DNA from: JAKVAV01 sp047632755
GTDB lineage: Bacteria > Bacteroidota > Bacteroidia > Flavobacteriales_D > Cryomorphaceae
DNA length: 64,000 nt
Direction of reading: 5' to 3'
Assembly: GCA_047632755.1 (NCBI GenBank)
Contig: JBLIDT010000008.1
Location: forward strand, 68,613 to 132,612
The notes under the pieces are model-generated. The model was not told the origin of the DNA and searched no databases. It saw nothing but the letters and a program-made list of their open reading frames with translations. Positions 54,759 through 63,641 of this stretch are shown here, one piece after another. Every line of letters begins with the position of its first letter. The first letter of the stretch is position 1. Made by a program: the position numbers and the translations under genes.

Positions 54759-56738
54759 CTATTCTCGGCCTTTTTCAGGATCGTAGAAGGTAGAAATGAC
54801 ATGATTAAATCCAGCTTGCTCCTCCATGTTTATTTGATGGTAGAAACTAACCTCTTTTCTGTATTGCCTGGAAGGATCTGAAATTGATCTAATGAACAGC
54901 GATAATTCAAGAGTGAAAGCTTGTCTTCTAACAGAAGGGTCAGGAATGAAAGTGAGCTGAACTTGTCCGTCGCTGAAGTCGTACTCAACCAATTCGACTC
55001 CCGGTGTGCGTGTATTGAGATTGACATCTTGAAAGGCAGTAGGATCGAGCTCATAGTTCGGACCGAGATCTAAGTTATAGGTTATCTCGTTTAAGCCATT
55101 ACCTAAGATCAACTCAGCGCCATCGCGCAAATCCATCAATCCATTTCCTTTGCCACGGCCTACGCATTCATAGTTGATCAGCCCAATACTCCTCGCCTCA
55201 CCTGTTTCCAGATTAAGGGTGCGGATTGCGCCATTTCCTGCATCAGCAATGATTAGAATGTTTCGGAGCATAGCCACATCCATTGGCTGGTTGAAGAGAG
55301 GATTGAGTCCATTTCGATACCCCGCGATATCGGGATTTCCAGCCACCGTCTCCGATCTTTCTTTGAAGGGTTCGATGGATCGAATGCAGTGGTTATATGT
55401 ATCCGCTAGGTAAATTTTATTGTCATACGCTACAATACCGTTCGGGTATCTCAATTTGACATCTTCTTTTTTGCCGTCGGCATATCCATAGGTGAAGACT
55501 CCCTCACCAACAGACGTTCTGACTTTATCACCGTCAACATACCTTAAGGATGAAGCCTGAGCATCAGTAAAGAAAACTGCTCCTGATACATCGTTCGCCA
55601 AACCAGAAGGTGAAGCCAATTGAGACTTCAATGCTTCTCCATTAGAAAACCCAAACACTTCAGTTCCCGCTATAGGTTCAGCTACTTCCGTTCTCAAATC
55701 CATTTTCCAGATTTGGTTGCTGCCCTGCATGCTGATGTAAAGATCATTGCCGTCCAAAAGAAGATCGGTAGGAGAGTTGATCGCTGAATTTAGGCCTACT
55801 ATCTTCTTCGGCATTTTTCGAGGAGGCCTTCCTACGCCCATTATGGTGGTCACCTCATCGTTGATGAGGTCGACTTTTCGCACCGCGTGATTATCTGTAT
55901 CGGCAATGTATAGAATGAAATTCTCCGAGTCCATGGCCATTCCTCTAGGACCGTTGAGTGTAGCCTGTTCCAATGTTCCATCTTTAAAGCCTTTCTCTCC
56001 ATTGCCAATACAATACATGACATTTCCGTCTATCGTAAGACCCAAGACTCTGTCTCCGAGCTGATCGGAAACAAAAATCATACTTTCACCTTCGTTTACC
56101 GCAAGGCCTGCTGGGTATTCCAATACCGTTCGTTTGTTCCATCTACCTGGAGGCATTCCATAAAAAGGTTCTGCGTGCCGATCCAAGTAAGGGCCTAAAC
56201 GGTTGATGACTTCGGGAAGAGACATTCTCAATTCTGGAAGGTTTAGTCTTCCTTCGTGTGTTTCCAATAGGCTTCCCTGAGGTCCGAAGAACATGGTGGT
56301 TGGCCATAATTCGATACCCATGCATTCCCAAAGTTTAAAGCCTTTGTCCATGTACACGGGGAGAGGAATCTGTCTTTTTTCCAATTCGAAAAGAATGTCC
56401 TTCTCATCTTTTGGATAGCCGAATTTCGGATTCAATGAGATAATTACCCGAATATGGGGAAACTCTTTTTGCAATTGAGACAGGTCCTCCATATCGGCAG
56501 TTGACATGAAGTTGTCGAAAGTTCCAAAATGAACCACGGTTACTTTTCCGTAGTGTTCCTTCTCCATTTTGGCCATCTCCGAGTTCACCCAGCTTCCCGC
56601 ATTCAGGTCACATAAAGTGGGAGCTGTTTTAAGGGTCTCTTTGAATTCACTTTTAGGGATGGAATAGAACTCTTCAAACTTTTGGGAGTAAAGAGAATTC
56701 ATCGAAAAAAGCAGTACGAAAAATAGGGTCAATCTCAT
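54759..56738 (-). CDS. Secreted NHLRC2-like protein: thioredoxin-like domain plus NHL propeller
   Basis: 659 residues from ATG 56738 with signal peptide (LTLFFVLLFSMNSLYSQ). Residues 60-190 have a thioredoxin-like fold, seen in VTVVHFGTFDNFMSTADMED and the cis-Pro segment ELWPTTMFFGPQG. The expected CxxC at the fold's active site is absent. Residues 210-540 are NHL blades (GPRGMAMDSENFILYIADTD, NHAVRKVDL, SPSGLANDVSGAVFFTD, YPNGIVAYDNKIYLADTYNH). A beta-rich C-terminal domain follows. Like NHLRC2 but without redox cysteines, so a binding or structural role is inferred. Confidence 0.8.
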   Translation of the reverse strand: MRLTLFFVLLFSMNSLYSQKFEEFYSIPKSEFKETLKTAPTLCDLNAGSWVNSEMAKMEKEHYGKVTVVHFGTFDNFMSTADMEDLSQLQKEFPHIRVIISLNPKFGYPKDEKDILFELEKRQIPLPVYMDKGFKLWECMGIELWPTTMFFGPQGSLLETHEGRLNLPELRMSLPEVINRLGPYLDRHAEPFYGMPPGRWNKRTVLEYPAGLAVNEGESMIFVSDQLGDRVLGLTIDGNVMYCIGNGEKGFKDGTLEQATLNGPRGMAMDSENFILYIADTDNHAVRKVDLINDEVTTIMGVGRPPRKMPKKIVGLNSAINSPTDLLLDGNDLYISMQGSNQIWKMDLRTEVAEPIAGTEVFGFSNGEALKSQLASPSGLANDVSGAVFFTDAQASSLRYVDGDKVRTSVGEGVFTYGYADGKKEDVKLRYPNGIVAYDNKIYLADTYNHCIRSIEPFKERSETVAGNPDIAGYRNGLNPLFNQPMDVAMLRNILIIADAGNGAIRTLNLETGEARSIGLINYECVGRGKGNGLMDLRDGAELILGNGLNEITYNLDLGPNYELDPTAFQDVNLNTRTPGVELVEYDFSDGQVQLTFIPDPSVRRQAFTLELSLFIRSISDPSRQYRKEVSFYHQINMEEQAGFNHVISTFYDPEKGRE

Positions 56739-56757
56739 TTTACCGAAAGTATGGACA

Positions 56758-56785
56758 CAAAAAAGGGGAGCAAAAATTGCTCCCC
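56758..56785 (-). terminator. Terminator of the thrS-infC-rpmI-rplT operon
   Basis: Stem GGGGAGCAA/TTGCTCCCC with loop AAA; on the minus strand it ends in TTTTTT. It lies 21 nt past the rplT stop. Confidence 0.9.
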
Positions 56786-56806
56786 AAAAATAGGATTTCA
56801 TTTCAG

Positions 56807-57151
56807 TTACTTAACCGAATCAAATATAGCTTTGAAAGCATCTGGATGATTCATCGCCAAATCGGCTAAAACCTTGCGGTTAAGTTGAATGTCTTTTGCT
56901 TTTACTTTGCCCATGAATTCAGAGTAGGACATGCCGTATTCGCGCGTTCCCGCGTTAATACGCTGAATCCACAATGAGCGGAAGTTTCTTTTCTTTTGAC
57001 GTCTGTCACGGTACTGGTATTGCAAGCCCTTTTCCAAGGCGTTTTTTGCAACTGTGTACACGTTTTTTCTTCTACCAAAGTACCCTTTGGTTTGCTTGAG
57101 GACTTTTTTTCGTCTTGCCCTCGAGGCTACTGAATTTACTGATCTTGGCAT
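56807..57151 (-). CDS. rplT: 50S ribosomal protein L20
   Basis: 114 residues from ATG 57151 (PRSVNSVASRARRKKVLKQT start, SYSEFMGKVKAKDIQLNRKV, LADLAMNHPDAF). Large-subunit assembly protein; in other bacteria it represses its own operon by binding a leader RNA. Last gene of the operon. Confidence 0.97.
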   Translation of the reverse strand: MPRSVNSVASRARRKKVLKQTKGYFGRRKNVYTVAKNALEKGLQYQYRDRRQKKRNFRSLWIQRINAGTREYGMSYSEFMGKVKAKDIQLNRKVLADLAMNHPDAFKAIFDSVK

Positions 57152-57233
57152 TTCTAATTCTTTTTTTGAAAATAAGTGCCGCACTCATCGCGCGAACTTT
57201 AAACTCACCTTCTGGTTTTTTAACCTGTTGAAT

Positions 57234-57428
57234 TTACTTGTTAAGCATTTTTCTGACGTTAGCTACGTCTGCTTTGTCAACCAATCCTGTTTGAGTGAGA
57301 TTCCGCTTTTGCTTCGTCTCCTTCTTAGTAAGGATGTGGCTTTTAAAAGCATGCTTTCTTTTGATTTTGCCCGTACCGGTGAACTTAAAGCGTTTCTTAG
57401 CACTCGATACGGTCTTTTGTTTGGGCAT
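57234..57428 (-). CDS. rpmI: 50S ribosomal protein L35
   Basis: 64 residues, typical L35: PKQKTVSSAKKRFKFTGTGK, IKRKHAFKSHILTKK and an R/K-rich end. Between infC and rplT, as in most bacteria. Confidence 0.97.
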   Translation of the reverse strand: MPKQKTVSSAKKRFKFTGTGKIKRKHAFKSHILTKKETKQKRNLTQTGLVDKADVANVRKMLNK

Positions 57429-57455
57429 GACCTGTTTGTTTTACTTGTTAATCTT

Positions 57456-58007
57456 TTATTTCTTCTTTGGATTGATCATCATGATCATCCGTTTACCTTC
57501 TAATTTCGGAAGCTGTTCTACTGCTCCCAAGGCGATCAATTCTTGTGCAAAGCGCAGGAGTAGTATTTCTCCACGTTCCTTGAACACAATCGTTCTACCT
57601 TTAAAAAATACGTAAGCCTTTATTTTAGATCCCTCTTGCAAGAACTTCTTGGCATGATTGAGCTTAAAGTCAAAATCGTGATCGTCCGTATTTGGTCCGA
57701 ATCTGATTTCTTTCACAACAACTTTTTGCTGCTTGCTTTTAAGCTCCTTCTGCTTCTTTTTCTGGTCGTAGAGGAATTTTTTGTAATCTATTATCTTACA
57801 AACGGGCGGATCTGCATTCGGAGCAATTTCAACCAAATCAAGTTCTTGATCTTTGGCCAATTTTATTCCTTCTTCTGCGGTTAGGACTTGCGGCTCTTGG
57901 CCATCCACTAATAGCCTAATTTGAGGTGCAGTAATTCTTTCGTTGATCTTGTGAGGATCTTCCTTAATAACCCGTCGGGGTTTCCGCTTGTGAAATCTTT
58001 TCGCTAT
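57456..58007 (-). CDS. infC: Translation initiation factor IF-3 (probable AUA start codon)
   Basis: IF-3 controls start-codon choice on the 30S subunit. The conserved N-domain (DPHKINERITAPQIRLL) and the basic tail before it (AKRFHKRKPRRVIKE) extend in frame upstream of the internal GTG at 57908, and no ATG, GTG or TTG precedes them. The extension aligns residue for residue with Flavobacterium IF-3 if the first codon is ATA at 58005-58007, 11 nt after the thrS stop. Rare start codons in infC (AUU in E. coli) are the basis of IF-3 autoregulation. Total 183 residues; the linker and C-domain (LEGKRMIMMINPKKK) are normal. Confidence 0.9.
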   Translation of the reverse strand: MAKRFHKRKPRRVIKEDPHKINERITAPQIRLLVDGQEPQVLTAEEGIKLAKDQELDLVEIAPNADPPVCKIIDYKKFLYDQKKKQKELKSKQQKVVVKEIRFGPNTDDHDFDFKLNHAKKFLQEGSKIKAYVFFKGRTIVFKERGEILLLRFAQELIALGAVEQLPKLEGKRMIMMINPKKK

Positions 58008-58018
58008 GACTTTAAGTT

Positions 58019-59962
58019 TTAGTTTCTTTTCAATTCTGAATCGATCTCCGTTTGGATCAACCCGGCAAATGCTTCGACCTTCATCGAACCCTTATCGCCT
58101 TCTCCTTGCTTACGCACTGAAACGGTGCCATTGTTTTCTTCTTCCTCACCTACAATCAGCATGTAAGGCATCTTTTCAACTTCGGCATCGCGGATTTTTC
58201 GTCCCACTTTTTCATTGCGCTCGTCAACGAGGGCGCGAATATCGTAAAATTTTAGGTTATTTGAAACCGATTGAGCGTAATTGTTGAACTTGTCGCTCAC
58301 AGGCAAAATCTTCACTTGGTCGGGGTTGAGCCAAAGTGGAAATTTTCCTGCACAATGCTCGATTAAAACCGCCACAAAACGCTCCATACTCCCAAAGGGT
58401 GCACGGTGAATCATTACTGGCGTATGCTTCGCATTGTCAGCACCAGTGTACTCTAGCTCAAATCGTTCGGGCAAGTTGTAATCCACTTGAATCGTGCCTA
58501 ACTGCCAACGTCTACCGATGGCATCGCGCACCATGAAGTCGAGCTTTGGTCCATAAAATGCCGCTTCTCCTTCTACAATAACATAGTTCAATTCAGCTTC
58601 TTCAACCACTTCTTTGATGGCATTCTCTGCTTTCTCCCAGTTTTCATCACTCCCGATGTACTTGGCTTTGTCATTTGGATCTCTAAGTGAGACTTGCGTG
58701 ATAAAGTCATCGAAGCTCAAAGTCTGGAAAATATAAAGCACCAAGTTGATCACTTTCTTAAATTCTTCCTTCACCTGATCGGGTGTGCAGAAGATGTGTG
58801 CGTCATCTTGAGTAAATCCACGAACTCTAGTTAATCCGTGCAGCTCTCCACTTTGCTCGTAGCGGTATACCGTTCCGAACTCAGCGTAACGAATGGGCAA
58901 GTCTTTGTATGAGTGCGGCTGCGACTTGTAAATCTCGCAGTGATGCGGGCAATTCATCGGTTTTAGAAGATACTCCTCGTCATCATGCGGTGTTTGGATT
59001 GGCTGAAAGCTATCCTTACCATATTTGGCGTAATGCCCAGAAGTCACATAGAGCTCTTTGCTGCCAATGTGTGGAGTTATAACAGGAAGGTATCCAGCCT
59101 CCTGCTGAGCTGCTTTCAAGAAATTTTCCAACCGTTCTCGAAGTATGGCGCCTTTCGGTAACCAAAGGGGCAATCCCATTCCTACCTTTTGACTAAAAGT
59201 GAAGAGACCCATTTCCTTTCCGAGCTTTCGGTGGTCGCGCTTTTGCGCTTCTTCCAAAAGGTGCAGGTAGTCCTTTAAGTCTTTTTGCTTGGGAAAAGCC
59301 ACTCCGTAAATCCGTGTGAGCTGTTTGTTCTTTTCATCGCCGCGCCAGTAGGCTCCTGCCAAAGACATGAGCTTGATCGCTTTGATTTTCCCCGTATCGG
59401 GAATATGTGGTCCACGACAGAGGTCTGTAAAATTGCCTTGGGTGTAGAAGGTGATGGTTCCATCTTCTAATCCTTCGAGCAATTCGAGTTTGTACTCGTC
59501 GCCTTTTTCTTTGAAGTAGGCTATTGCCTCGTCTTTGCCAACTTCTTTACGGACGTACTGGTTTTTCTCACGAGCCAACTCCAGCATGCGCTTTTCGATT
59601 TTTTCGAAATCCTTATCGGTCATGACTTCTTCGCCGAGATCAACGTCGTAGTAAAACCCGGTTTCGATAGGCGGTCCGATACCGAACTTGACATTCGGAT
59701 AAAATTCTTGAAGCGCTTCGGCCATTAGGTGAGCTCCGGAATGCCACATGGTCGATTTTCCTTCGTCGTCGTTCCAGGTGAGAAGGCTCACATCGGAATC
59801 TTCTTCTATGGGACGACTGGCGTCGCGCACCTCGCCATTTACTTTTGCGGCAAGTACGTTGCGCGCTAGACCTTCACTAATGTCCATGGCAACATCCATG
59901 GCATTTGATCCTTTCGGGAAATTCCGTTTAGAACCGTCGGGTAGGGTGATTTCTATCTCCAT
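58019..59962 (-). CDS. thrS: Threonyl-tRNA synthetase
   Basis: Class II synthetase, 647 residues. N-terminal TGS domain (MEIEITLPDGSKRNFPKGSN), editing domain with STMWHSGAHLMAEALQEFYP (HxxxH metal site), catalytic core with the zinc ligands around LLKPMNCPHHCEIY, motif 2 PIRYAEFGTVYRYEQSGELH and C-terminal anticodon domain (LPVSDKFNNYAQSV). First gene of thrS-infC-rpmI-rplT. Confidence 0.98.
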   Translation of the reverse strand: MEIEITLPDGSKRNFPKGSNAMDVAMDISEGLARNVLAAKVNGEVRDASRPIEEDSDVSLLTWNDDEGKSTMWHSGAHLMAEALQEFYPNVKFGIGPPIETGFYYDVDLGEEVMTDKDFEKIEKRMLELAREKNQYVRKEVGKDEAIAYFKEKGDEYKLELLEGLEDGTITFYTQGNFTDLCRGPHIPDTGKIKAIKLMSLAGAYWRGDEKNKQLTRIYGVAFPKQKDLKDYLHLLEEAQKRDHRKLGKEMGLFTFSQKVGMGLPLWLPKGAILRERLENFLKAAQQEAGYLPVITPHIGSKELYVTSGHYAKYGKDSFQPIQTPHDDEEYLLKPMNCPHHCEIYKSQPHSYKDLPIRYAEFGTVYRYEQSGELHGLTRVRGFTQDDAHIFCTPDQVKEEFKKVINLVLYIFQTLSFDDFITQVSLRDPNDKAKYIGSDENWEKAENAIKEVVEEAELNYVIVEGEAAFYGPKLDFMVRDAIGRRWQLGTIQVDYNLPERFELEYTGADNAKHTPVMIHRAPFGSMERFVAVLIEHCAGKFPLWLNPDQVKILPVSDKFNNYAQSVSNNLKFYDIRALVDERNEKVGRKIRDAEVEKMPYMLIVGEEEENNGTVSVRKQGEGDKGSMKVEAFAGLIQTEIDSELKRN

Positions 59963-60334
59963 TTGGTAAAGCTCGAATTTGGGCTGGCTAAGGTAGTAAT
60001 TGGATGATTTGAATGAAAAATGAATTTGTGCTTCTTTTTTTCTGTTTTAAAAGAGAAGAAAGAGTCTGGAATTTCCGCAAGTTTGATTGCCGTTCGGACT
60101 GATCTTCTAGCTGAAATATTCACTGGTGGGTGGTTTGTCTATTCGAATGGTTTGCATGCGGGTCGAGGGTGGATTATTTCGAGAAGCTCTTCAAGGCGTC
60201 AAGTAGCTGCGAAAGTGTTCTCGATATTCCACAGGCCAAGAAGGGGCAACGGACGTGTATAAATTGAAGCGCTAACCGAACTGACTAAATTTCTCTATTC
60301 CACTTGAAGAAAGGTATTGCCTTGCTGAAGGAAA
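59963..60334. other. Intergenic region upstream of thrS, no gene seen
   Basis: 372 nt. A near-match to the -7 element on the minus strand (TACCTTAG, 59988-59995) may belong to thrS. A short plus-strand frame exists but has no protein-like composition. No T-box-like structure was recognised. Nothing else is supported. Confidence 0.4.
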
Positions 60335-60769
60335 CTAGCGTTTAAATACTTCGATTTCCTTTGTCCGCTTTACCAAGTCAGTAAACTTTCCGTTGAACTT
60401 TGTGGCGCGAACCATATGGTTATCAATCCAGTGGTAATTACCTCCGCGGGGTTTTCCCATAAGGAGGCCATGGTATTTGAAGTCATGCTTCTTGAGCCAC
60501 ATCTCTGTGATTTCTCGGTGATCTTCGGTGCGTGATGTGAAGAAGGTGATGATATGGCCTTCGTCATACCACTTGTTTAAGATTTCCAAGGCGTCGGGGT
60601 AAGGCTTGCACGTCGCCATCCTTTCGGGTTCCTCGTTCGGAACGTCGTCAGTAACGGTTCCGTCTATATCGATTAGGTAGTTCTTTACGTCCTCGTCGAG
60701 TTGAGGGGAAAGCTCGTTTCCTTGATTGTCGTAGAGTTTTTTAAGCGGATGGCCAGCAGATTCGGGCAT
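60335..60769 (-). CDS. HAD-superfamily phosphatase-like protein
   Basis: 144 residues. DIDGT at 34-38 (nucleophile Asp and acid Asp of the HAD fold), TSRTEDH as motif II, and a C-terminal GKPRGGNYHWIDNHMVRATK carrying the Lys and acidic residue roles of motifs III-IV. The same Bacteroidota family is often mislabelled phosphoheptose isomerase. Substrate unknown. Stands alone. Confidence 0.75.
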   Translation of the reverse strand: MPESAGHPLKKLYDNQGNELSPQLDEDVKNYLIDIDGTVTDDVPNEEPERMATCKPYPDALEILNKWYDEGHIITFFTSRTEDHREITEMWLKKHDFKYHGLLMGKPRGGNYHWIDNHMVRATKFNGKFTDLVKRTKEIEVFKR

Positions 60770-60912
60770 ATCGTCTGATTTTACTTGCTTCGCGGCGTGA
60801 GATCGCTACGTTAAGTACTTATGCAAAATTACAGGGTACGAATGAATCGGCAATGAAGTTATTGTAAAAATAACACTAAGTTATTCCTGAATAAAATTTA
60901 TAGAAGCGAGCA

Positions 60913-60942
60913 TTGTCTTAGACGGAATACTTTATACATTTG
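60913..60942 (+). promoter_or_regulatory. Promoter of tRNA-Ser
   Basis: TTG (60913-60915), 19 nt, TACATTTG (60935-60942): both elements at consensus spacing. Transcription should begin within a few bases of the mature tRNA. Confidence 0.85.
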
Positions 60943-60953
60943 TGCTCCCATTC

Positions 60954-61041
<88 letters not shown>

Positions 61042-61049
61042 AAGTATCT

Positions 61050-61083
61050 AAACCCGATTTCACGCAGTGGAATCGGGTTTTTT
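61050..61083 (+). terminator. Terminator of tRNA-Ser
   Basis: Stem AACCCGATT(T)CAC/GTG(G)AATCGGGTT with a GCA loop, followed by T6. Ten nt after the tRNA. Confidence 0.92.
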
Positions 61084-61370
61084 AATGTTCCCAAATGCCG
61101 AGCTCGCTCGAGCATTTGGGAACATTAAAAAACCCAAGAACATGCGCAGCATGTTCGGGTTTGACCGCTTGACGACCCCCACCTGGGATCACCGATTCGC
61201 TGGAGGCGGATCGGTGAATCCCTAGAATCCCCTGTTTCTGCTTCACGAAACATTAATCCGAGCTCGCTCGAGCATTTGGGAACATGAAAAAACCCAATCA
61301 TCGCGGAGCGAGGTTTGGTTTGGATGCTTGACGAACCCCCACTCGGGATCACTGATCCGCTGGAGGAAGC
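61084..61370. repeat. Duplicated palindrome-rich element downstream of tRNA-Ser
   Basis: Two direct copies of a 109-bp unit (61098-61206 and 61258-61366) exactly 160 bp apart. Each begins CCGAGCTCGCTCGAGCATTT and ends at GCTGGAGG. Unit 1 carries three strong palindromes: AATGTTCCCAAATGC/GCATTTGGGAACATT (15-bp perfect arms, 61084-61126), GAACATGC/GCATGTTC (61138-61156) inside AAACCC/GGGTTT, and CACCGATTCGC/GCGGATCGGTG (61190-61216). Unit 2 has lost some of the pairing, so it is the decayed copy. No coding sense; it abuts the truncated DUF748 gene. Confidence 0.8.
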
Positions 61371-61434
61371 GAGGAGAATATCTTTTATTCAGAATTCGAG
61401 AACTCATTTTTCTTCAGCTTTTAGAGAGCCCTCG

Positions 61435-63159
61435 ATGCCAGATACTGCTGCACTTTATAAATTAGGCAGTGGAGGCCAACTTTCAACGACCAACCGAATC
61501 GATCTAGAAAACTCTTTTTACGATGTCTTTCTCGAAATGGAGGATCTCGATATTTCTCTTATTCGGCTTTACTTCGATCCATACATCGAGTTAAACAAGT
61601 TGGCTGAACTCTTTAACTCGAGTTTTAGAGTCCATGGGAGTTGGGAAGATACTGACGTGCTCGATCTTGGTGGAACTTTCGAAGTCAATGGGCTTGAGAT
61701 GACCGATTGCCGAGACGATAGAGTCTTGGCACTCGACCGTATGAAAATCGATGTGGATACAGTGGTCATGAAAGAGGCGCTTTACAATATCGATCACATT
61801 AAGCTGGATGGCTTTTACGGCCTCTACGAAATGTACGATGATGGCGACAATTGGTCGAATATGCTGATTGCATCTACCGATTCCGCGGTGGCCGATTCTG
61901 TTGGTTCATCGGAGGCCGAAGTGGAGATTGATTACTCCAATCCCTTTCGGCTGGTCGGAATCTATTTAAAGGACATTGCCAAATCCTACAGCGAGTCGTC
62001 TTACAAAGTGGAAGAGATTGCAATCACCAATTCGGCCTTTGATTTTAACGACTACATCCCTTCCGATCCCTTCCATCATCAAATCACTGACTTATTGCTG
62101 CACGCTGACTCGCTAAATTCTGCTGAAGAGCAACTTACCTTCAATGCAGAGTCGACCTTGAATGGGACGGGAAGATTTGAAGGTTACCTGAAGGTCTTTA
62201 CCGATAATCTGGAAGACATTGAATTGCATTACAATACTCGGGGAACGGAACTTTCGTTTTTCTCACCCTACACTATAGACTACGTCGATTATCCAATCTC
62301 TGAGGGCGAACTGCTTTACACTTGTGATACCAAGATTAGAAACGGGATCATCAACAGTCAAAATGTGATCAAGTTCAAACAATTCAACTTTGGAGGGAAA
62401 TACGGCGGCGAGCCGTTTTACAACCCGCCAGTGAAATTGGCGGTAAGCCTGCTCAAGGATTTGAACGGCAATATCGAGATGGACATCCCGATCCAAGGAG
62501 ATTTGAAAGACCCCGAGTACAAACTGAGCAAGTTCATTTGGAATACCGTAAAGAATATTCTCCTCAAAGCGGTTACCGCTCCATTCCGACTATTGGCAGG
62601 AGCATTTGGGATGAAAGCCGAGGACTTGGAAAAAATCAATTTTGGTCACCTTCAGATGAAGCTGGATAAAGGCAATGAGAAGCAATTGGACGATTTCGCT
62701 AAGGTCTTGGGAAACAAGAAAGACCTGAACATTGAGTTCAAGCGAATCACCAAAAAATACGAGGCTATTGAAAACTACGCTATTGCAGAAGCCAAATACA
62801 GGTATTTATATAATGACGACATTCCAGAGATTGATGAAGCGACCGATGAGGTATTTGAAGCGATATCTAGCCTTGCCGTGAAGGACTCTTTATTTATAGC
62901 TTTTGTCGATGGGGAAATGTTGGAACAAGATCAAGAGCTGTCCATCCAACGGAAGTGCATGCTCATGGTGGGAGAGGAGAGGGCTGAACAGAAAGTTGAT
63001 CGAGTCGGGTTTAAACGATCTACCTCTATTTCGGAATACCTCATTCAAGAAAAAGGATTGCCCGAAGAAAGAATTCGCTTTACTTCTATGCCCGAGGATT
63101 CATTGATCACCAATAGGAGCAATTCTGTATATGATATCAGTTTTTGGGTGGTTGAGTAG
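61435..63159 (+). CDS. DUF748/AsmA-like envelope protein, N-terminally truncated
   Basis: 574 residues from the first plausible ATG (61435). The family core is clear: YDDGDNWSNML, GIINSQNVIKFKQFNFGG, then the DUF748 signature QGDLKDPEYKLSKFIWNTVK with PFRLLAGAFG, and a C-terminal FTSMPEDSLITNRSNSVYDI. Full-length members start with a membrane helix and a first AsmA-like lobe; here the readable homology begins inside a lobe and no signal or helix precedes it. The frame runs upstream only into the repeat element. Probably a 5'-truncated gene that is no longer exported, or one whose true start is unknown. Confidence 0.7.
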   Translation: MPDTAALYKLGSGGQLSTTNRIDLENSFYDVFLEMEDLDISLIRLYFDPYIELNKLAELFNSSFRVHGSWEDTDVLDLGGTFEVNGLEMTDCRDDRVLALDRMKIDVDTVVMKEALYNIDHIKLDGFYGLYEMYDDGDNWSNMLIASTDSAVADSVGSSEAEVEIDYSNPFRLVGIYLKDIAKSYSESSYKVEEIAITNSAFDFNDYIPSDPFHHQITDLLLHADSLNSAEEQLTFNAESTLNGTGRFEGYLKVFTDNLEDIELHYNTRGTELSFFSPYTIDYVDYPISEGELLYTCDTKIRNGIINSQNVIKFKQFNFGGKYGGEPFYNPPVKLAVSLLKDLNGNIEMDIPIQGDLKDPEYKLSKFIWNTVKNILLKAVTAPFRLLAGAFGMKAEDLEKINFGHLQMKLDKGNEKQLDDFAKVLGNKKDLNIEFKRITKKYEAIENYAIAEAKYRYLYNDDIPEIDEATDEVFEAISSLAVKDSLFIAFVDGEMLEQDQELSIQRKCMLMVGEERAEQKVDRVGFKRSTSISEYLIQEKGLPEERIRFTSMPEDSLITNRSNSVYDISFWVVE

Positions 63160-63181
63160 TGTTCATACCAACCAATTGAGT

Positions 63182-63574
63182 CTATTCAATAATGTCGGAA
63201 TCGTTTATCGTGAACGTACATTCGTGATCAAATTTTCTAGGAATGTGCTGCGTTTGATCCGTTTCCACTTCCCAATTCGATCCTTCAGAAATATCTTTTT
63301 CAAGAGTTCCGCCCCCGCTTATCTCAACATATGCAGAGTCTATTCGTTCGGCACAATCAGGCTCATCCTCTTCTGCTTGATTGGAACTGCCTCGAGAAAT
63401 GGATTCACTTGAATTGGGCGAAAGAAATAAAGTATCTCCTCTGGGGGCACCGTTATTGTACAATAACATTTTAACATCCCGATCACTATTGTTTCTTATA
63501 AAAGTCTCATAGCTAGTCTCTCCCGAGCAGCTCGTGATCAAAATTAGAAGGACGCAAATGGTAAGTCGATTCAT
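63182..63574 (-). CDS. Small lipoprotein, unknown function
   Basis: 130 residues from ATG 63574. Lipobox ITSC, lipidated Cys16, then a Ser/Asp/Glu-rich beta body (FIRNNSDRDVKMLLYNNGAP). No family recognised. Immediately convergent with the DUF748-like gene. Confidence 0.65.
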   Translation of the reverse strand: MNRLTICVLLILITSCSGETSYETFIRNNSDRDVKMLLYNNGAPRGDTLFLSPNSSESISRGSSNQAEEDEPDCAERIDSAYVEISGGGTLEKDISEGSNWEVETDQTQHIPRKFDHECTFTINDSDIIE

Positions 63575-63611
63575 GTGACAAATTTGCATCATAATTCTGG
63601 ATGTAAATTTC

Positions 63612-63641
63612 TTGAACCGGGGAAAAAGTTTTCTATATTTG
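63612..63641 (+). promoter_or_regulatory. Promoter upstream of tRNA-Pro
   Basis: TTG (63612-63614), 19 nt, TATATTTG (63634-63641), a perfect consensus. Transcription would start near 63647, leaving a leader of about 100 nt before the tRNA. In the leader, GCAAT-CTGG pairs with CCAG-TA-ATTGC (63684-63713). Confidence 0.85.

Noticed and set aside
57234..58007. infC starting at the internal GTG 57908
   Set aside because: This would delete the conserved INERITAPQIRLL part of the IF-3 N-domain, which is clearly encoded in frame upstream.
60020..60262. 80-residue plus-strand frame upstream of thrS
   Set aside because: No protein-like composition or start signal; treated as noise.
61084..61370. CRISPR array
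   Set aside because: Only two units, 109 bp long with a 51-bp interval, and internally palindromic; no cas genes.
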